Below, in pieces: positions 28,352-35,086 of a stretch of 39,659 nucleotides of DNA (position 1 is the first letter of the stretch; every line of letters starts with the position of its first letter). Both the position numbers and the translations under genes were made by a program. The notes under the pieces are model-generated. The model ran no database searches, was not told the DNA's origin, and worked only from the letters and a program-made list of their open reading frames with translations. Origin of the DNA: Asaia bogorensis (GTDB taxonomy: Bacteria; Pseudomonadota; Alphaproteobacteria; Reyranellales; Reyranellaceae); NCBI GenBank assembly GCA_945905835.1, contig CAMDQJ010000026.1:1-39659 (forward strand), read 5' to 3'.

Positions 28352-29318
28352 TGCCGAGATCCTTGATGATCTTGCCCCAGCGCGCCGATTCGGCGCGAGT
28401 GAAGGCGGTGAATTCCGCCGCGGTATTGCCGCCCGGTTCGGCGCCGAGGGCGGCGAGCTGGTCCTTCACTTCCGGCGTGCGCAGGAGCTTAGCCATTTCA
28501 CCATTCAGCCGCGCCAGGATCTCGGCCGGCGTGCCCTTGGGCGCGAAGACGCCGGTCCAGCCGATCACCTCGTAGCCCGCTACGCCCGCCTCGGCGATGG
28601 TCGGCAGCTCGGGCGCCAGAACCGCGCGCCTGGCGCCGGTCACCGCCAGCGCGCGCAGTTTGCCGCTTTTCACCAGAGGCAAGGTGCCCGGCATGTTCTC
28701 GATCATGAAGGTGAGCTGGCCGCCCACCAGATCGGCCAGCGCCGGCGCGCCGCCCTTGTAGGGCACGTGCGTCACATCGATGCCGGCCATCGCCTTGAAC
28801 AGCTCGGTCGCCAGGAAAGGCGTGCTGCCGACACCGCCCGAGCCGTAGTTGAGCTTGGCCGGCTGCGCCTTGGCGAGCGCGATCAGCTCCTTCACCGAGG
28901 TCGCCGGCACCGAGGGATGCACGACCATCATCAGCGGCGAAGAGCTGATCATCGACACCGGCACGAGGTCGGTGAGCGGCTCGTAAGGCATCGTCGCATA
29001 GAGGAAGGGGTTCACCACCAGCGGCGGGCCGCTCACGAGCAGCGTGTAGCCGTCGGCCGGCGCCTTGGCCACGACGTCGGTGCCGATATTGCCGCTGGCG
29101 CCCGGCCGGTTGTCGATCATGACCTGCTGGCCGATCGCCGGGGTCAGATGCTGGCCGAGCAGCCGCGCGTTGATGTCGACCACGCCGGCGCCCGCCGGAT
29201 TGGGCACGACGATTCGGATGGTGCGGTTGGGCCAGGCAGCTTGCGCGCGCGCCGTGCCTGCGGAGAGGGCGGCGAGGGCGGAGCCGAGAAGAAGGCGGCG
29301 GGAGAGGGCTGTATGCAT
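28338..29318 (-). CDS. Tripartite tricarboxylate transporter (Bug/TctC-family) solute-binding protein
   Basis: The product is 326 residues with an N-terminal export signal, SRRLLLGSALAALSAGTARA, carrying a twin arginine (Tat or Sec). The mature part opens WPNRTIRIVVPNPAGAGVVDINAR and continues with IDNRPGASGNIGTDVVAKAPADGYTLL, both hallmark Bug segments, and YKGGAPALADLVGGQLTF. Such proteins bind carboxylates in the periplasm. No TctA/TctB membrane genes are next to it, the usual situation for orphan Bug proteins. I chose the ATG at 29318 because AAGGAA precedes it and the signal peptide starts there. The 3' end overlaps the convergent transporter by 14 bp. Confidence 0.93.
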   Translation of the reverse strand: MHTALSRRLLLGSALAALSAGTARAQAAWPNRTIRIVVPNPAGAGVVDINARLLGQHLTPAIGQQVMIDNRPGASGNIGTDVVAKAPADGYTLLVSGPPLVVNPFLYATMPYEPLTDLVPVSMISSSPLMMVVHPSVPATSVKELIALAKAQPAKLNYGSGGVGSTPFLATELFKAMAGIDVTHVPYKGGAPALADLVGGQLTFMIENMPGTLPLVKSGKLRALAVTGARRAVLAPELPTIAEAGVAGYEVIGWTGVFAPKGTPAEILARLNGEMAKLLRTPEVKDQLAALGAEPGGNTAAEFTAFTRAESARWGKIIKDLGIKPE

Positions 29319-29374
29319 CGGTGATTCCTTACGCTGAAGCGGGCGATTCGCAAGGGCTGCAATAAGGATGCCGG

Positions 29375-29884
29375 TCACTGGTACTTCTGCCGGGCGCGCT
29401 CCATGGCCTCGGCAAAGGCGTCCCCGCCGCCGCTGGCGGCGGCAGTCGTCGGCGCCGCCTCCATCAGCTGCAGCTGCTGGGTCAGCAGCGTGAGGGCGCG
29501 GATCGTGTCGCGCAGCCGCAGCTTGTGCCGCCGGCCGGCCTTGCTCTCCACCGTTTCGATGGCGGCGATGCCGGCCAATGCCGCGTCGTCTATGTCGTCG
29601 ATGCTCTTGAGCGTGCCGTCCGACTTCAGGAGATGGCGAGGATTGAGGAAGGCAATGCGCGCCGTCTGGGTCGTCACGTGGAGCGCGTTGATACGGAGCC
29701 GGTCGAACAGCTCCTGTTCATGTACCGCGACGGCGGCGGCGATTTCCGGCCGTTGCAGCAGCTGCCAGCCGTAGACCCGGGCGTTCCGGGCACGGTAGCC
29801 GGCGCGGATCGCGGCGGCACTGGCGTTGAGGTCGATGAGGTATTCGGCGACGAAGCGCTTTTGGCGAGGGTTCAGGTCGGTCAT
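29375..29884 (-). CDS. Orphan phage terminase small subunit
   Basis: The product is 169 residues. The N-terminus LNPRQKRFVAEYLIDLNASAAAIRAGY followed by GWQLLQRPEIAAAVAVHE is the characteristic helix-turn-helix start of the Terminase_2 small-subunit family, which recognises phage DNA for packaging. The rest is helical (RIAFLNPRHLL, LRDTIRALTLLTQQLQLM) with an Ala/Gly linker and a basic end (ERARQKYQ). No large terminase, portal or capsid gene is nearby. It is therefore a lone prophage remnant or a gene recruited for another role. I chose the ATG at 29884 because the family motif begins there; a longer frame from 29926 is open. Confidence 0.85.
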   Translation of the reverse strand: MTDLNPRQKRFVAEYLIDLNASAAAIRAGYRARNARVYGWQLLQRPEIAAAVAVHEQELFDRLRINALHVTTQTARIAFLNPRHLLKSDGTLKSIDDIDDAALAGIAAIETVESKAGRRHKLRLRDTIRALTLLTQQLQLMEAAPTTAAASGGGDAFAEAMERARQKYQ

Positions 29885-29947
29885 GCCGCCATTTAGGGAG
29901 AGTTGTGATTTAGGAAAGCAAGACAAGAGGTATGACTTTGAAACGAA

Positions 29948-29972
29948 AAAAGGCCCGCGATGCGGGCCTTTT
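29948..29972 (-). terminator. Intrinsic terminator after the Flp pilin genes
   Basis: AAAAGGCCCGC (29948-29958) pairs with GCGGGCCTTTT (29962-29972) around a 3-nt loop. Read on the minus strand it is followed by TTTTTTCG, a good T-run, 22 bp beyond the flp stop. The plus-strand side ends TTTTGCTTG, so it may act in both directions. Confidence 0.88.
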
Positions 29973-29994
29973 GCTTGTCCGGAAGAACCCTCGC

Positions 29995-30144
29995 TCAGCC
30001 GAGCGTGGTGATCTTGAGCAGCTTGTTGGTCGAGTCGTCGCCCAGCAACTGCATCGAGGCGAAGGTGACGATTGCGAGCAGCGAGGCCATCAGGGCGTAT
30101 TCGATGGAGAGCAGGCCGCTGAGGCAGGCGAAGAGCTTTTTCAT
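29995..30144 (-). CDS. Flp-type (class IVb) pilin-like small protein
   Basis: The product is only 49 residues: MKKLFACLSG, then LLSIEYALMASLLAIVTFAS and a short polar C-terminus (QLLGDDSTNKLLKITTLG). The short basic leader ending in Gly10, the Glu at +5 and Tyr at +6 after the glycine, and the single hydrophobic helix are the Flp/prepilin-peptidase signature. A CpaA/TadV-type peptidase would cleave after Gly10. No tad/cpa assembly genes lie in the window. The translated sequence was read directly from the minus strand. A terminator follows its stop, and a second Flp-like gene lies 30 bp upstream. Confidence 0.75.
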   Translation of the reverse strand: MKKLFACLSGLLSIEYALMASLLAIVTFASMQLLGDDSTNKLLKITTLG

Positions 30145-30174
30145 TTGGTCATCCAGTTGGGCGGAGGGGTGGGG

Positions 30175-30322
30175 TCAGATCGTGCTGGCGATGGCGCTCA
30201 TGGCGTTGGTCATCTTGCTGCCGACCGCCCGCATCGCCGAGATGCCGGCCACGGCGATGATGGCGGCGATCAGCGAGTAGTCGATGGCGGTGGCGCGCCA
30301 GGGAGCGGAACAGCGAAAGCAT
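30175..30322 (-). pseudogene. Second Flp-type pilin gene, frameshifted
   Basis: The 3' frame encodes ATAIDYSLIAAIIAVAGISA followed by MRAVGSKMTNAMSAIASTI, an unmistakable Flp pilin helix. It has no start codon of its own: the in-frame upstream codon is TGA. The nearest ATG (30322, MLSLFRSLAR) is in a different frame and joins it only if one base is removed (for example from the CCC at about 30301-30303). The span is 148 nt, one more than 49 codons. As read, no Flp protein is made. The normal glycine before ATAIDY is also missing, so the lesion may be larger than one base. Confidence 0.7.
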
Positions 30323-30444
30323 CAGGGTTGGACCTTAGGAGGGGAATCCGGTCGAAATGTGACCTTGCAGCTAAAATGAACATTACGGACGCAGGCGCTG
30401 GCCGACAATCGAAGGAGTGTAAGGATTGTGACAGCGTCGCTGCT

Positions 30445-31086
30445 TTAAGGTTTCCAGCGCAGGAAATTGCCGATGAGTTTCAGACCGGTAGCCTGGCTCT
30501 TCTCGGGATGGAACTGGGTGCCGGCGAGATTGTCGCGGCCGACCATGGCCGCGATCGGGCCGCCATAGCCGATGGTGGCCAGAACGGTCTCGGGTATCTC
30601 AGCCTTGAGATGAAACGAATGCACGAAATAGGCGTGGTCGTGCGCCGCGATGCCGGCCAGCAGGGCGTGCGGCCGCAGGTCGGCAAGCTCGTTCCAGCCC
30701 ATGTGCGGGATCTTGAGGCGGGCGGCGCCGGGCTCGATGCGCACGACGTCGCCCTTGATCCAGTCGAGGCCGGCATGGACGCCGTATTCGACGCCGCGCG
30801 TGGCCATCAGCTGCATGCCGACGCAGATGCCGAGGAAGGGCTTGCCGCGCTCGACGACCTCGCGCTGCAGGACCTCGACCATGCCGGGCACGCCATAGAG
30901 CCCGGCGCGGCAGTCGGCGAAGGCGCCGACGCCGGGCAGCACGATGCGGTCGGCCTGCTCGACCTCGCGCGGCGAGGACGTCACCAGCACGCGGTCGTCG
31001 GCGCCCGCTTCGCGCGCGGCGCGCTCGAAAGCCTTGGCGGCGGACCGCAGGTTGCCCGAGCCGTAATCGACGATTGCTACAGTCAT
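30445..31086 (-). CDS. hisH: Imidazole glycerol phosphate synthase, glutaminase subunit HisH
   Basis: The product is 213 residues, a class I glutamine amidotransferase. It releases ammonia from glutamine for HisF, making imidazole glycerol phosphate and AICAR in histidine synthesis. The N-terminus [10 protein letters not shown] is typical; the nucleophile is Cys88 in [10 protein letters not shown], and the catalytic pair is His193 and Glu195 in QFHPEKSQ. It follows hisB by 24 bp in the same operon. hisA and hisF are not seen downstream in this window, where the pilin genes and a terminator lie instead. Confidence 0.96.
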   Translation of the reverse strand: MTVAIVDYGSGNLRSAAKAFERAAREAGADDRVLVTSSPREVEQADRIVLPGVGAFADCRAGLYGVPGMVEVLQREVVERGKPFLGICVGMQLMATRGVEYGVHAGLDWIKGDVVRIEPGAARLKIPHMGWNELADLRPHALLAGIAAHDHAYFVHSFHLKAEIPETVLATIGYGGPIAAMVGRDNLAGTQFHPEKSQATGLKLIGNFLRWKP

Positions 31087-31110
31087 GGGGCGACGGTCAT
31101 GCCTGGAGCG

Positions 31111-31785
31111 TCAGAGGACGCCCTTGGTGCTGGGTACCGCCGTGGCCTGGCGCGGATCGACCTCGACGGCGACGCGCAGCGCGCGGGCCAGCCCCTTGAA
31201 GCAGCTCTCGACGATGTGGTGGTTGTTGTCGCCGTAGTGGTTCCACACGTGCAGCGTGAGGCCGCCGAGCTGGGCGAAGGCCTGGAACCATTCCTTGAAC
31301 AGCTCGGTGTCCATGGTGCCGAGCTTGGGCTTGGAGAAATTCACCTTCCAGATCAGGTACGGCCGGTTGGAGGCATCGAGCGCCACCTCGGTCAGGGTCT
31401 CGTCCATCGGGATCACCGCGCCGCCGTAGCGGCGGATGCCGGCGCGGTTGCCCAGCGCCTTGGCCAGGCACTCGCCCAGCACCAGCCCTGCGTCCTCGGT
31501 GGTGTGGTGATAGTCGATGTGCAGGTCGCCCTCGGCGCGCAGCGTGATGTCGATTAGGCTGTGGCGCGAGAGCTGCTCCAGCATGTGGTCGAGGAAGCCG
31601 ATGCCGGTATGGATATCGTACTTGCCGGTGCCGTCGAGGTTGATGGCGCCGGCGATGCGCGTCTCCTTGGTGGCGCGCGCCACGAACGCACGGCGGCCGC
31701 CGCTGCCCGGCGTGGTGAGCACGGGGGCGGTCGTCTTGGCGGGGGCCTTCCTGGAAACGGCCTTCTTTGCGGCCTTTTTGGCCAT
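31111..31785 (-). CDS. hisB: Imidazoleglycerol-phosphate dehydratase HisB with basic N-terminal extension
   Basis: The product is 224 residues and removes water from imidazole glycerol phosphate. The di-manganese site motifs are [26 protein letters not shown] and, in the second half, [19 protein letters not shown]. The catalytic domain begins near residue 32 ([13 protein letters not shown]) and is of normal ~195-residue length. Ahead of it is a Lys/Ala/Pro-rich tail ([20 protein letters not shown]) resembling histone-H1-like or AlgP-type tails and not usual in HisB. The ATG at 31785 has no in-frame rival nearer the core except internal non-ATG codons, so the extension may be real. hisH follows after 24 bp. 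Confidence 0.94.
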   Translation of the reverse strand: MAKKAAKKAVSRKAPAKTTAPVLTTPGSGGRRAFVARATKETRIAGAINLDGTGKYDIHTGIGFLDHMLEQLSRHSLIDITLRAEGDLHIDYHHTTEDAGLVLGECLAKALGNRAGIRRYGGAVIPMDETLTEVALDASNRPYLIWKVNFSKPKLGTMDTELFKEWFQAFAQLGGLTLHVWNHYGDNNHHIVESCFKGLARALRVAVEVDPRQATAVPSTKGVL

Positions 31786-31860
31786 TTCAGCGTCCTCTGG
31801 GTTGCCGCGCCTTCATACAGGAACGTGGGGTATCCGGTCGAGCGCCAGTCTCGTCGGGGT

Positions 31861-31889
31861 GACGTCGCGTCAGGCGACGACGCGTCAGG
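31861..31889. repeat. Short imperfect tandem repeat at the acyl-CoA dehydrogenase stop
   Basis: GACGTCGCGTCAGG (31861-31874) and GACGACGCGTCAGG (31876-31889) are 14-bp copies with one mismatch and a 15-bp period. Each contains TCA, a TGA on the minus strand, so the dehydrogenase gene has its stop codon in one copy and a second in-frame stop in the other. It may reflect a slippage duplication. Confidence 0.5.
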
Positions 31890-33153
31890 TCGGCGCCGTC
31901 GACGCCTTCTGCACGCCCCAGAAGCCGAACAGCGCGCCGGCGACGCGGCGGATCTGGATCTCCTCCGAGCCCTCGGTGATGCGGTAGCGGCGGTGGTGGC
32001 GGTAGATGTGCTCGAAGGGCGTGTGGCGCGAATAGCCGATGCCGCCATGGACCTGCATGGCGCGGTCGGCGGCGTCGCACACGAGCCGGTTGGCGCGGTA
32101 GTTCGACATCGCCACCCATTCCGAGACGCTCATGTGGTGCTCGCGGTCGAGATGCCACGCCGTCTTGCGCACCAGCCCGCGCGTCATCTCGGCCTCGGTG
32201 TGCAGCTCGGCCAGGGGAAACTGGATCGCCTGGTTGGTCGCCAGCGCCTTGCCGAAGACTTTGCGGTTCTTGGCATAGGCCACCGACATGTCGATGCAGT
32301 ATTGCGCCGCGCCCAAACTGGAGGCGGCCTGGCGGATGCGGTTCTCGTGCACGAAGGTCTGCGCCACGTCGAGGCCGCGGCCTTCCTCGCCCAGCATGGT
32401 TGTAGCCGGCACCTTGACGTTGGTCAGCGACACCTCGGCATGGTCGGAGGGCATGTTGAAGGTCCACCACATGTGTTCGATCTTGAAGCCGGGCGTCTTC
32501 ACCGGCGTCAGGAACGCCGAGATGCCGCGAGGCTCGCCGACCTTGCCCGAGGTGCGGGCGAAGACGAGATCGACGGTGGCGGTATGCATGCCGGTGTTGA
32601 AGCGCTTCATGCCGTTGATGATCCAGTCGGAGCCCTGCTTGACTGCGGCGGTCTCCATGAAGGTGGCGTCCGAGCCGTGCAGCGGCTCGGTGAGGCCAAA
32701 GCCGATGCGCTCGGTGCCCTTGAACATGCCTTCGATGTAGCGGTCCTTTTGCTCCTGGGTGCCGAAGCGGTGCAGCAGCAGCGCCACCGGGAAGTTGCCG
32801 ACGATCGAGCTCTCGTTCTGCAGGTCGTTGTGGAGGCCGAGCCCCTTGTGCGCGAGATGCTCGCGGATGATCGCCATGGCGAGGTTGGAGCCCTCCTTGC
32901 CGCCGAGTTCCTTCGGCAGGCCGAAACGCAGATGGCCCGCCTTGTCGGCGCGGCGCTTCATCTCGGCCAGAAGCTCCTCCCATTCGTGGCGGGGCTGGCC
33001 GTCATTGTCCCAGTCGGTGCGGGCATGCTCGCGGCGATGGTCGAAGAAGCGGATGTTGTCGCTCTCGCGCTCGAGCGGCCGGATCTCGCGCTCGATGAAG
33101 GCATCGAGCTCGGTGAGATAGGCTGCGATGTCGGCGGGAATGTTGAAGTCCAT
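31885..33153 (-). CDS. Acyl-CoA dehydrogenase
   Basis: The product is 422 residues, a flavoenzyme that introduces a 2,3-double bond into an acyl-CoA. Landmarks are the N-terminal helical domain, FGLTEPLHGSDA in the beta domain, IINGMKRFNTGMHTATVDLVFART, and the C-terminal AMQVHGGIGYSRHTPFEHIYRHHRRYRITEGSEEIQIRRVAG. The glutamates in TEGSEEIQ are in the region of the catalytic base in several subfamilies, though the exact residue is not certain from sequence alone. It is close to the ACAD10/11-like group found beside phosphotransferase-type partners, but no such partner is adjacent here. The acyl substrate is unknown. Confidence 0.92.
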   Translation of the reverse strand: MDFNIPADIAAYLTELDAFIEREIRPLERESDNIRFFDHRREHARTDWDNDGQPRHEWEELLAEMKRRADKAGHLRFGLPKELGGKEGSNLAMAIIREHLAHKGLGLHNDLQNESSIVGNFPVALLLHRFGTQEQKDRYIEGMFKGTERIGFGLTEPLHGSDATFMETAAVKQGSDWIINGMKRFNTGMHTATVDLVFARTSGKVGEPRGISAFLTPVKTPGFKIEHMWWTFNMPSDHAEVSLTNVKVPATTMLGEEGRGLDVAQTFVHENRIRQAASSLGAAQYCIDMSVAYAKNRKVFGKALATNQAIQFPLAELHTEAEMTRGLVRKTAWHLDREHHMSVSEWVAMSNYRANRLVCDAADRAMQVHGGIGYSRHTPFEHIYRHHRRYRITEGSEEIQIRRVAGALFGFWGVQKASTAPT

Positions 33154-33246
33154 GGGCCGCTTCCTCCAGTTTTCCCGGCATCTTAGGCGGCGGGCAGGTC
33201 AATCCGGAAGCGGCTGGCGGCGGTTTCTGTCGCTAGGCAGACGGCG

Positions 33247-33615
33247 TCACGACTGATCGTCCTGAAGATCGTCGCCGATATGACGGCTGGGTTCCATGCG
33301 TTCATGCAGCACGCGAACGATCTCGATCAGGCCGGGTCGACTAACGCGAAAATAGAGGACGTGCACCGGCTGCTGCGTCGTCGGTTGCGGAGCGGCAGCG
33401 CGGGCGTGCCGCAGGTGCAGGCTTCGGGCGCCGGCCAGAAGGTCGGTGCGGTTGCGCGTGGTCGGCCCTTCGGGATCGGCGGCAACAAGTCGTATCGCTG
33501 CGGTCACAAGCGATGCGTAACGCCGCCGGCCGTCGATTCCCCAGCGCGCGCGGCTGGTCGCCAGGATGTTCGCAAGATCCGCCTCGGCCGGCTGGGAGAA
33601 GCGCCAGCGCGCCAT
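33247..33615 (-). CDS. parE: ParE/RelE-superfamily toxin
   Basis: The product is 122 residues: MARWRFSQPAEADLANILATSRARWG, then RYASLVTAAIRLVAADPEG, RSLHLRHAR and VHVLYFRVSRPGLIEIVRVLHERMEP. The central VLYFR..IEIVRVLH strands and the C-terminal HERM are the ParE fold. ParE toxins poison DNA gyrase. I chose the ATG at 33615, four bases after the parD stop; the frame is open upstream into parD with other starts at 33663 and 33717. It is the second gene of a two-gene toxin-antitoxin operon. The middle stretch ARAAAPQPTTQQP is longer than in many relatives. Confidence 0.83.
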   Translation of the reverse strand: MARWRFSQPAEADLANILATSRARWGIDGRRRYASLVTAAIRLVAADPEGPTTRNRTDLLAGARSLHLRHARAAAPQPTTQQPVHVLYFRVSRPGLIEIVRVLHERMEPSRHIGDDLQDDQS

Positions 33616-33619
33616 CGCT

Positions 33620-33901
33620 TCAGCGCCTATCCTTGCCCGGTTGCGACGCCAGTCGTTCGACATAGCGGTCGAGGTTGGCGTCGTCGACTTCAACGAACTC
33701 GCCGCGGTCGAGCGCATCGACGCCGGCCCTGACCTGGGCGCGCAGCGACTTCAGCTTGAGGGCATCCTCGCGCCGGCGCTGCTGCAACGCGCGCAGCGCA
33801 TCGCGGACAGCTTCGCTGGCATTCTGATATTCGCCCTTCCGGACGACCTGCTCGACGAAGGCGTCCTGTTCGGCGGTCAGGCTGATGTTTCGCGTCGGCA
33901 T
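33620..33901 (-). CDS. parD: ParD-type ribbon-helix-helix antitoxin
   Basis: The product is 93 residues. The N-terminus TRNISLTAEQDAFVEQVVRKGEYQNASEAVRDALRAL is the CopG/ParD ribbon-helix-helix, which binds DNA as a dimer. The acidic C-terminal half (DALDRGEFVEVDDANLDRYVERL) would wrap and neutralise the toxin. AGGAG lies upstream of the ATG. It precedes parE by 4 bp, the normal antitoxin-first order, and a palindromic operator sits over its promoter, consistent with autorepression. Confidence 0.9.
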   Translation of the reverse strand: MPTRNISLTAEQDAFVEQVVRKGEYQNASEAVRDALRALQQRRREDALKLKSLRAQVRAGVDALDRGEFVEVDDANLDRYVERLASQPGKDRR

Positions 33902-33925
33902 TTCCAGGTTCTCCTGATGTCAGCC

Positions 33926-33954
33926 AGAATATCGAAACTGGCAAATTTTGCCAA
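33926..33954 (-). promoter_or_regulatory. parDE promoter with overlapping palindromic operator
   Basis: On the minus strand TTGGCA (33949-33954), 17 bp, then TATTCT (33926-33931) makes a good sigma-70 promoter ending about 25 bp ahead of parD. A perfect 15-bp palindrome, TGGCAAA-T-TTTGCCA (33939-33953), covers most of the -35 and half the spacer. It is the likely ParD operator. Confidence 0.72.
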
Positions 33955-33969
33955 TAGCAAGCCAAAGCC

Positions 33970-34356
33970 TTACGTCGCGTCGCCCTTCGATCGCCACGGC
34001 ACCACGAGCAGCGACCCCGCGATCAGGCAGCCATAGACCACGATGCCCGTGGCGATGGCGGTGAACACGCTGTCGAGCCCCAGCCCCAGTGTCTCGACCG
34101 CGAACCAGCCGCCGGCCACCGCCACGGCCTGGCGCGCGATGCTGGCCACCAGGGGCGCCTTCATGCGGCCGGCGCCCTGGCTCGCGAAGTTGAGCGCGAG
34201 GCCCATGCCAAACAGGCAATAGAACGGCGCCACGCGGGTGATGAAGGCGACGCTGGCGGCGAGCGCCGCGGGCGGCCAGTAGGTGATGCCGGTGCTGGCC
34301 TTGGCGCCCTGGGCGCAGCCCGGCGTGCAGTGCCCGAGGTTGATGCAGCGCGCCCG
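33970..34356 (-). pseudogene. Mosaic fragment: GMC-oxidoreductase piece joined in frame to a MATE-transporter C-terminus
   Basis: Read leftward from about 34356, one continuous frame first gives RARCINLGHCTPGCAQGAK and STGITYWPPAAL. The spaced cysteines and GAKxSxxxTYWP are the signature of an internal segment of GMC-type (choline-dehydrogenase-like) flavoproteins. It then passes without a stop into ASVAFITRVAPFYCLFGMGLALNF, FASQGAGRMKAPL and further helices to a stop at 33970, which is the last ~90 residues of a MATE-family multidrug exporter. Neither family is complete: the FAD domain is missing, as are ten MATE helices. The frame has only a GTG (34233) as a plausible internal start. It looks like the product of deletions joining remnants of two genes. 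Confidence 0.7.
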
Positions 34357-34487
34357 GCTTCTATGCGCTGCTGGAACTTGGCCGGATCGGCCGAGGCCTC
34401 GCTCTTGGCGAAGGCAAAGCCGCCCGCGCCCACCGCCAGGCTGCCCGCGAGCAGCGCCAGCATCGTCGTCTTGATCGTCTTCGTCAT
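34161..34487 (-). CDS. Secreted-protein N-terminus running out of frame into the mosaic region
   Basis: A near-perfect GGAGGT ribosome-binding site lies five bases ahead of the ATG at 34487. The first 45 codons encode a clear signal peptide (MTKTIKTTMLALLAGSLAVG, AGGFAFA) and a short charged segment (KSEASADPAKFQQRIEAG). From about 34353 the frame becomes Arg/Ala/Pro/Ser-rich, typical of out-of-frame GC-rich DNA, because the true coding frame there is the GMC-MATE fragment. The 108-residue product is therefore probably a truncated exported protein with a nonsense tail. The original protein cannot be identified from the remaining part. Confidence 0.45.
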   Translation of the reverse strand: MTKTIKTTMLALLAGSLAVGAGGFAFAKSEASADPAKFQQRIEAGRAASTSGTARRAAPRAPRPAPASPTGRPRRSPPASPSSPAWRRSIACLAWASRSTSRARAPAA

Positions 34488-34576
34488 GTTGACCTCCGTT
34501 AGGGCGGATCGCCCATGAAGGTCATATGCACCCGACCCGTTTCGCAGCCGTCTCGGCTATGTAAAGTTATGCAAAG

Positions 34577-35086
34577 ATGACCGTGCTGCAGACCGAGCGC
34601 CTGACGCTGCGCCCCCTGATCCCGGCCGATGCCGAGGCCTATGCCGCCATGCGCTCCCATCCCGAGGTGGCGAAATGGCTGCTGACAGCGCCGGGCGAAC
34701 CCGTGGCGGCGGCGCATGCCAGCATCGAGCGCTTCGCCGCCGCCGGGCAGGAGCGGCGCCACGCGCCCTGGGGCATCTTCCGCGAGGGCGGGCTGATCGG
34801 CCATGGCGGCCTCAACTACGTGCCGGAGTTCGAGGCGACGGAGGTCCTGTGGGCGCTGCATCCCGATGCCTGGGGCAAGGGCTACGCGACCGAGGCGGCG
34901 CGGGCGGCGATGGACTACGGCTTCGACGTCCTGGAGCTGGCGTCGATCTTCGCCATCACCAAGCCCGACAATCTTGCCTCGCAGGCGGTGATGAAGCGGC
35001 TTGGCCTCACATATCGAAAGAACGTCGTCTACAGGAGCATCGAGGCGCGCTGGTTCGACATCGACCGCGCGGCGTGGCGCGACTAG
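34577..35086 (+). CDS. GNAT-family N-acetyltransferase (RimJ/RimL-like)
   Basis: The product is 169 residues: LQTERLTLRPLIPADAEAY is the usual start of the Acetyltransf_3 group, IGHGGLNYVPEFEATEVLWALHPDAWGKGYATEA contains the acetyl-CoA-binding loop (GKGYATEA), and DNLASQAVMKRLGLTYRKN is the C-terminal signature. It transfers an acetyl group to an amine; the substrate is unknown. There is no good ribosome-binding sequence; a TATGTAAAG/TATGCAAAG direct repeat (34558-34566, 34568-34576) abuts the ATG, so a very short leader or leaderless message is possible. The stop shares a CTAG with the convergent hisN. Confidence 0.88.
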   Translation: MTVLQTERLTLRPLIPADAEAYAAMRSHPEVAKWLLTAPGEPVAAAHASIERFAAAGQERRHAPWGIFREGGLIGHGGLNYVPEFEATEVLWALHPDAWGKGYATEAARAAMDYGFDVLELASIFAITKPDNLASQAVMKRLGLTYRKNVVYRSIEARWFDIDRAAWRD

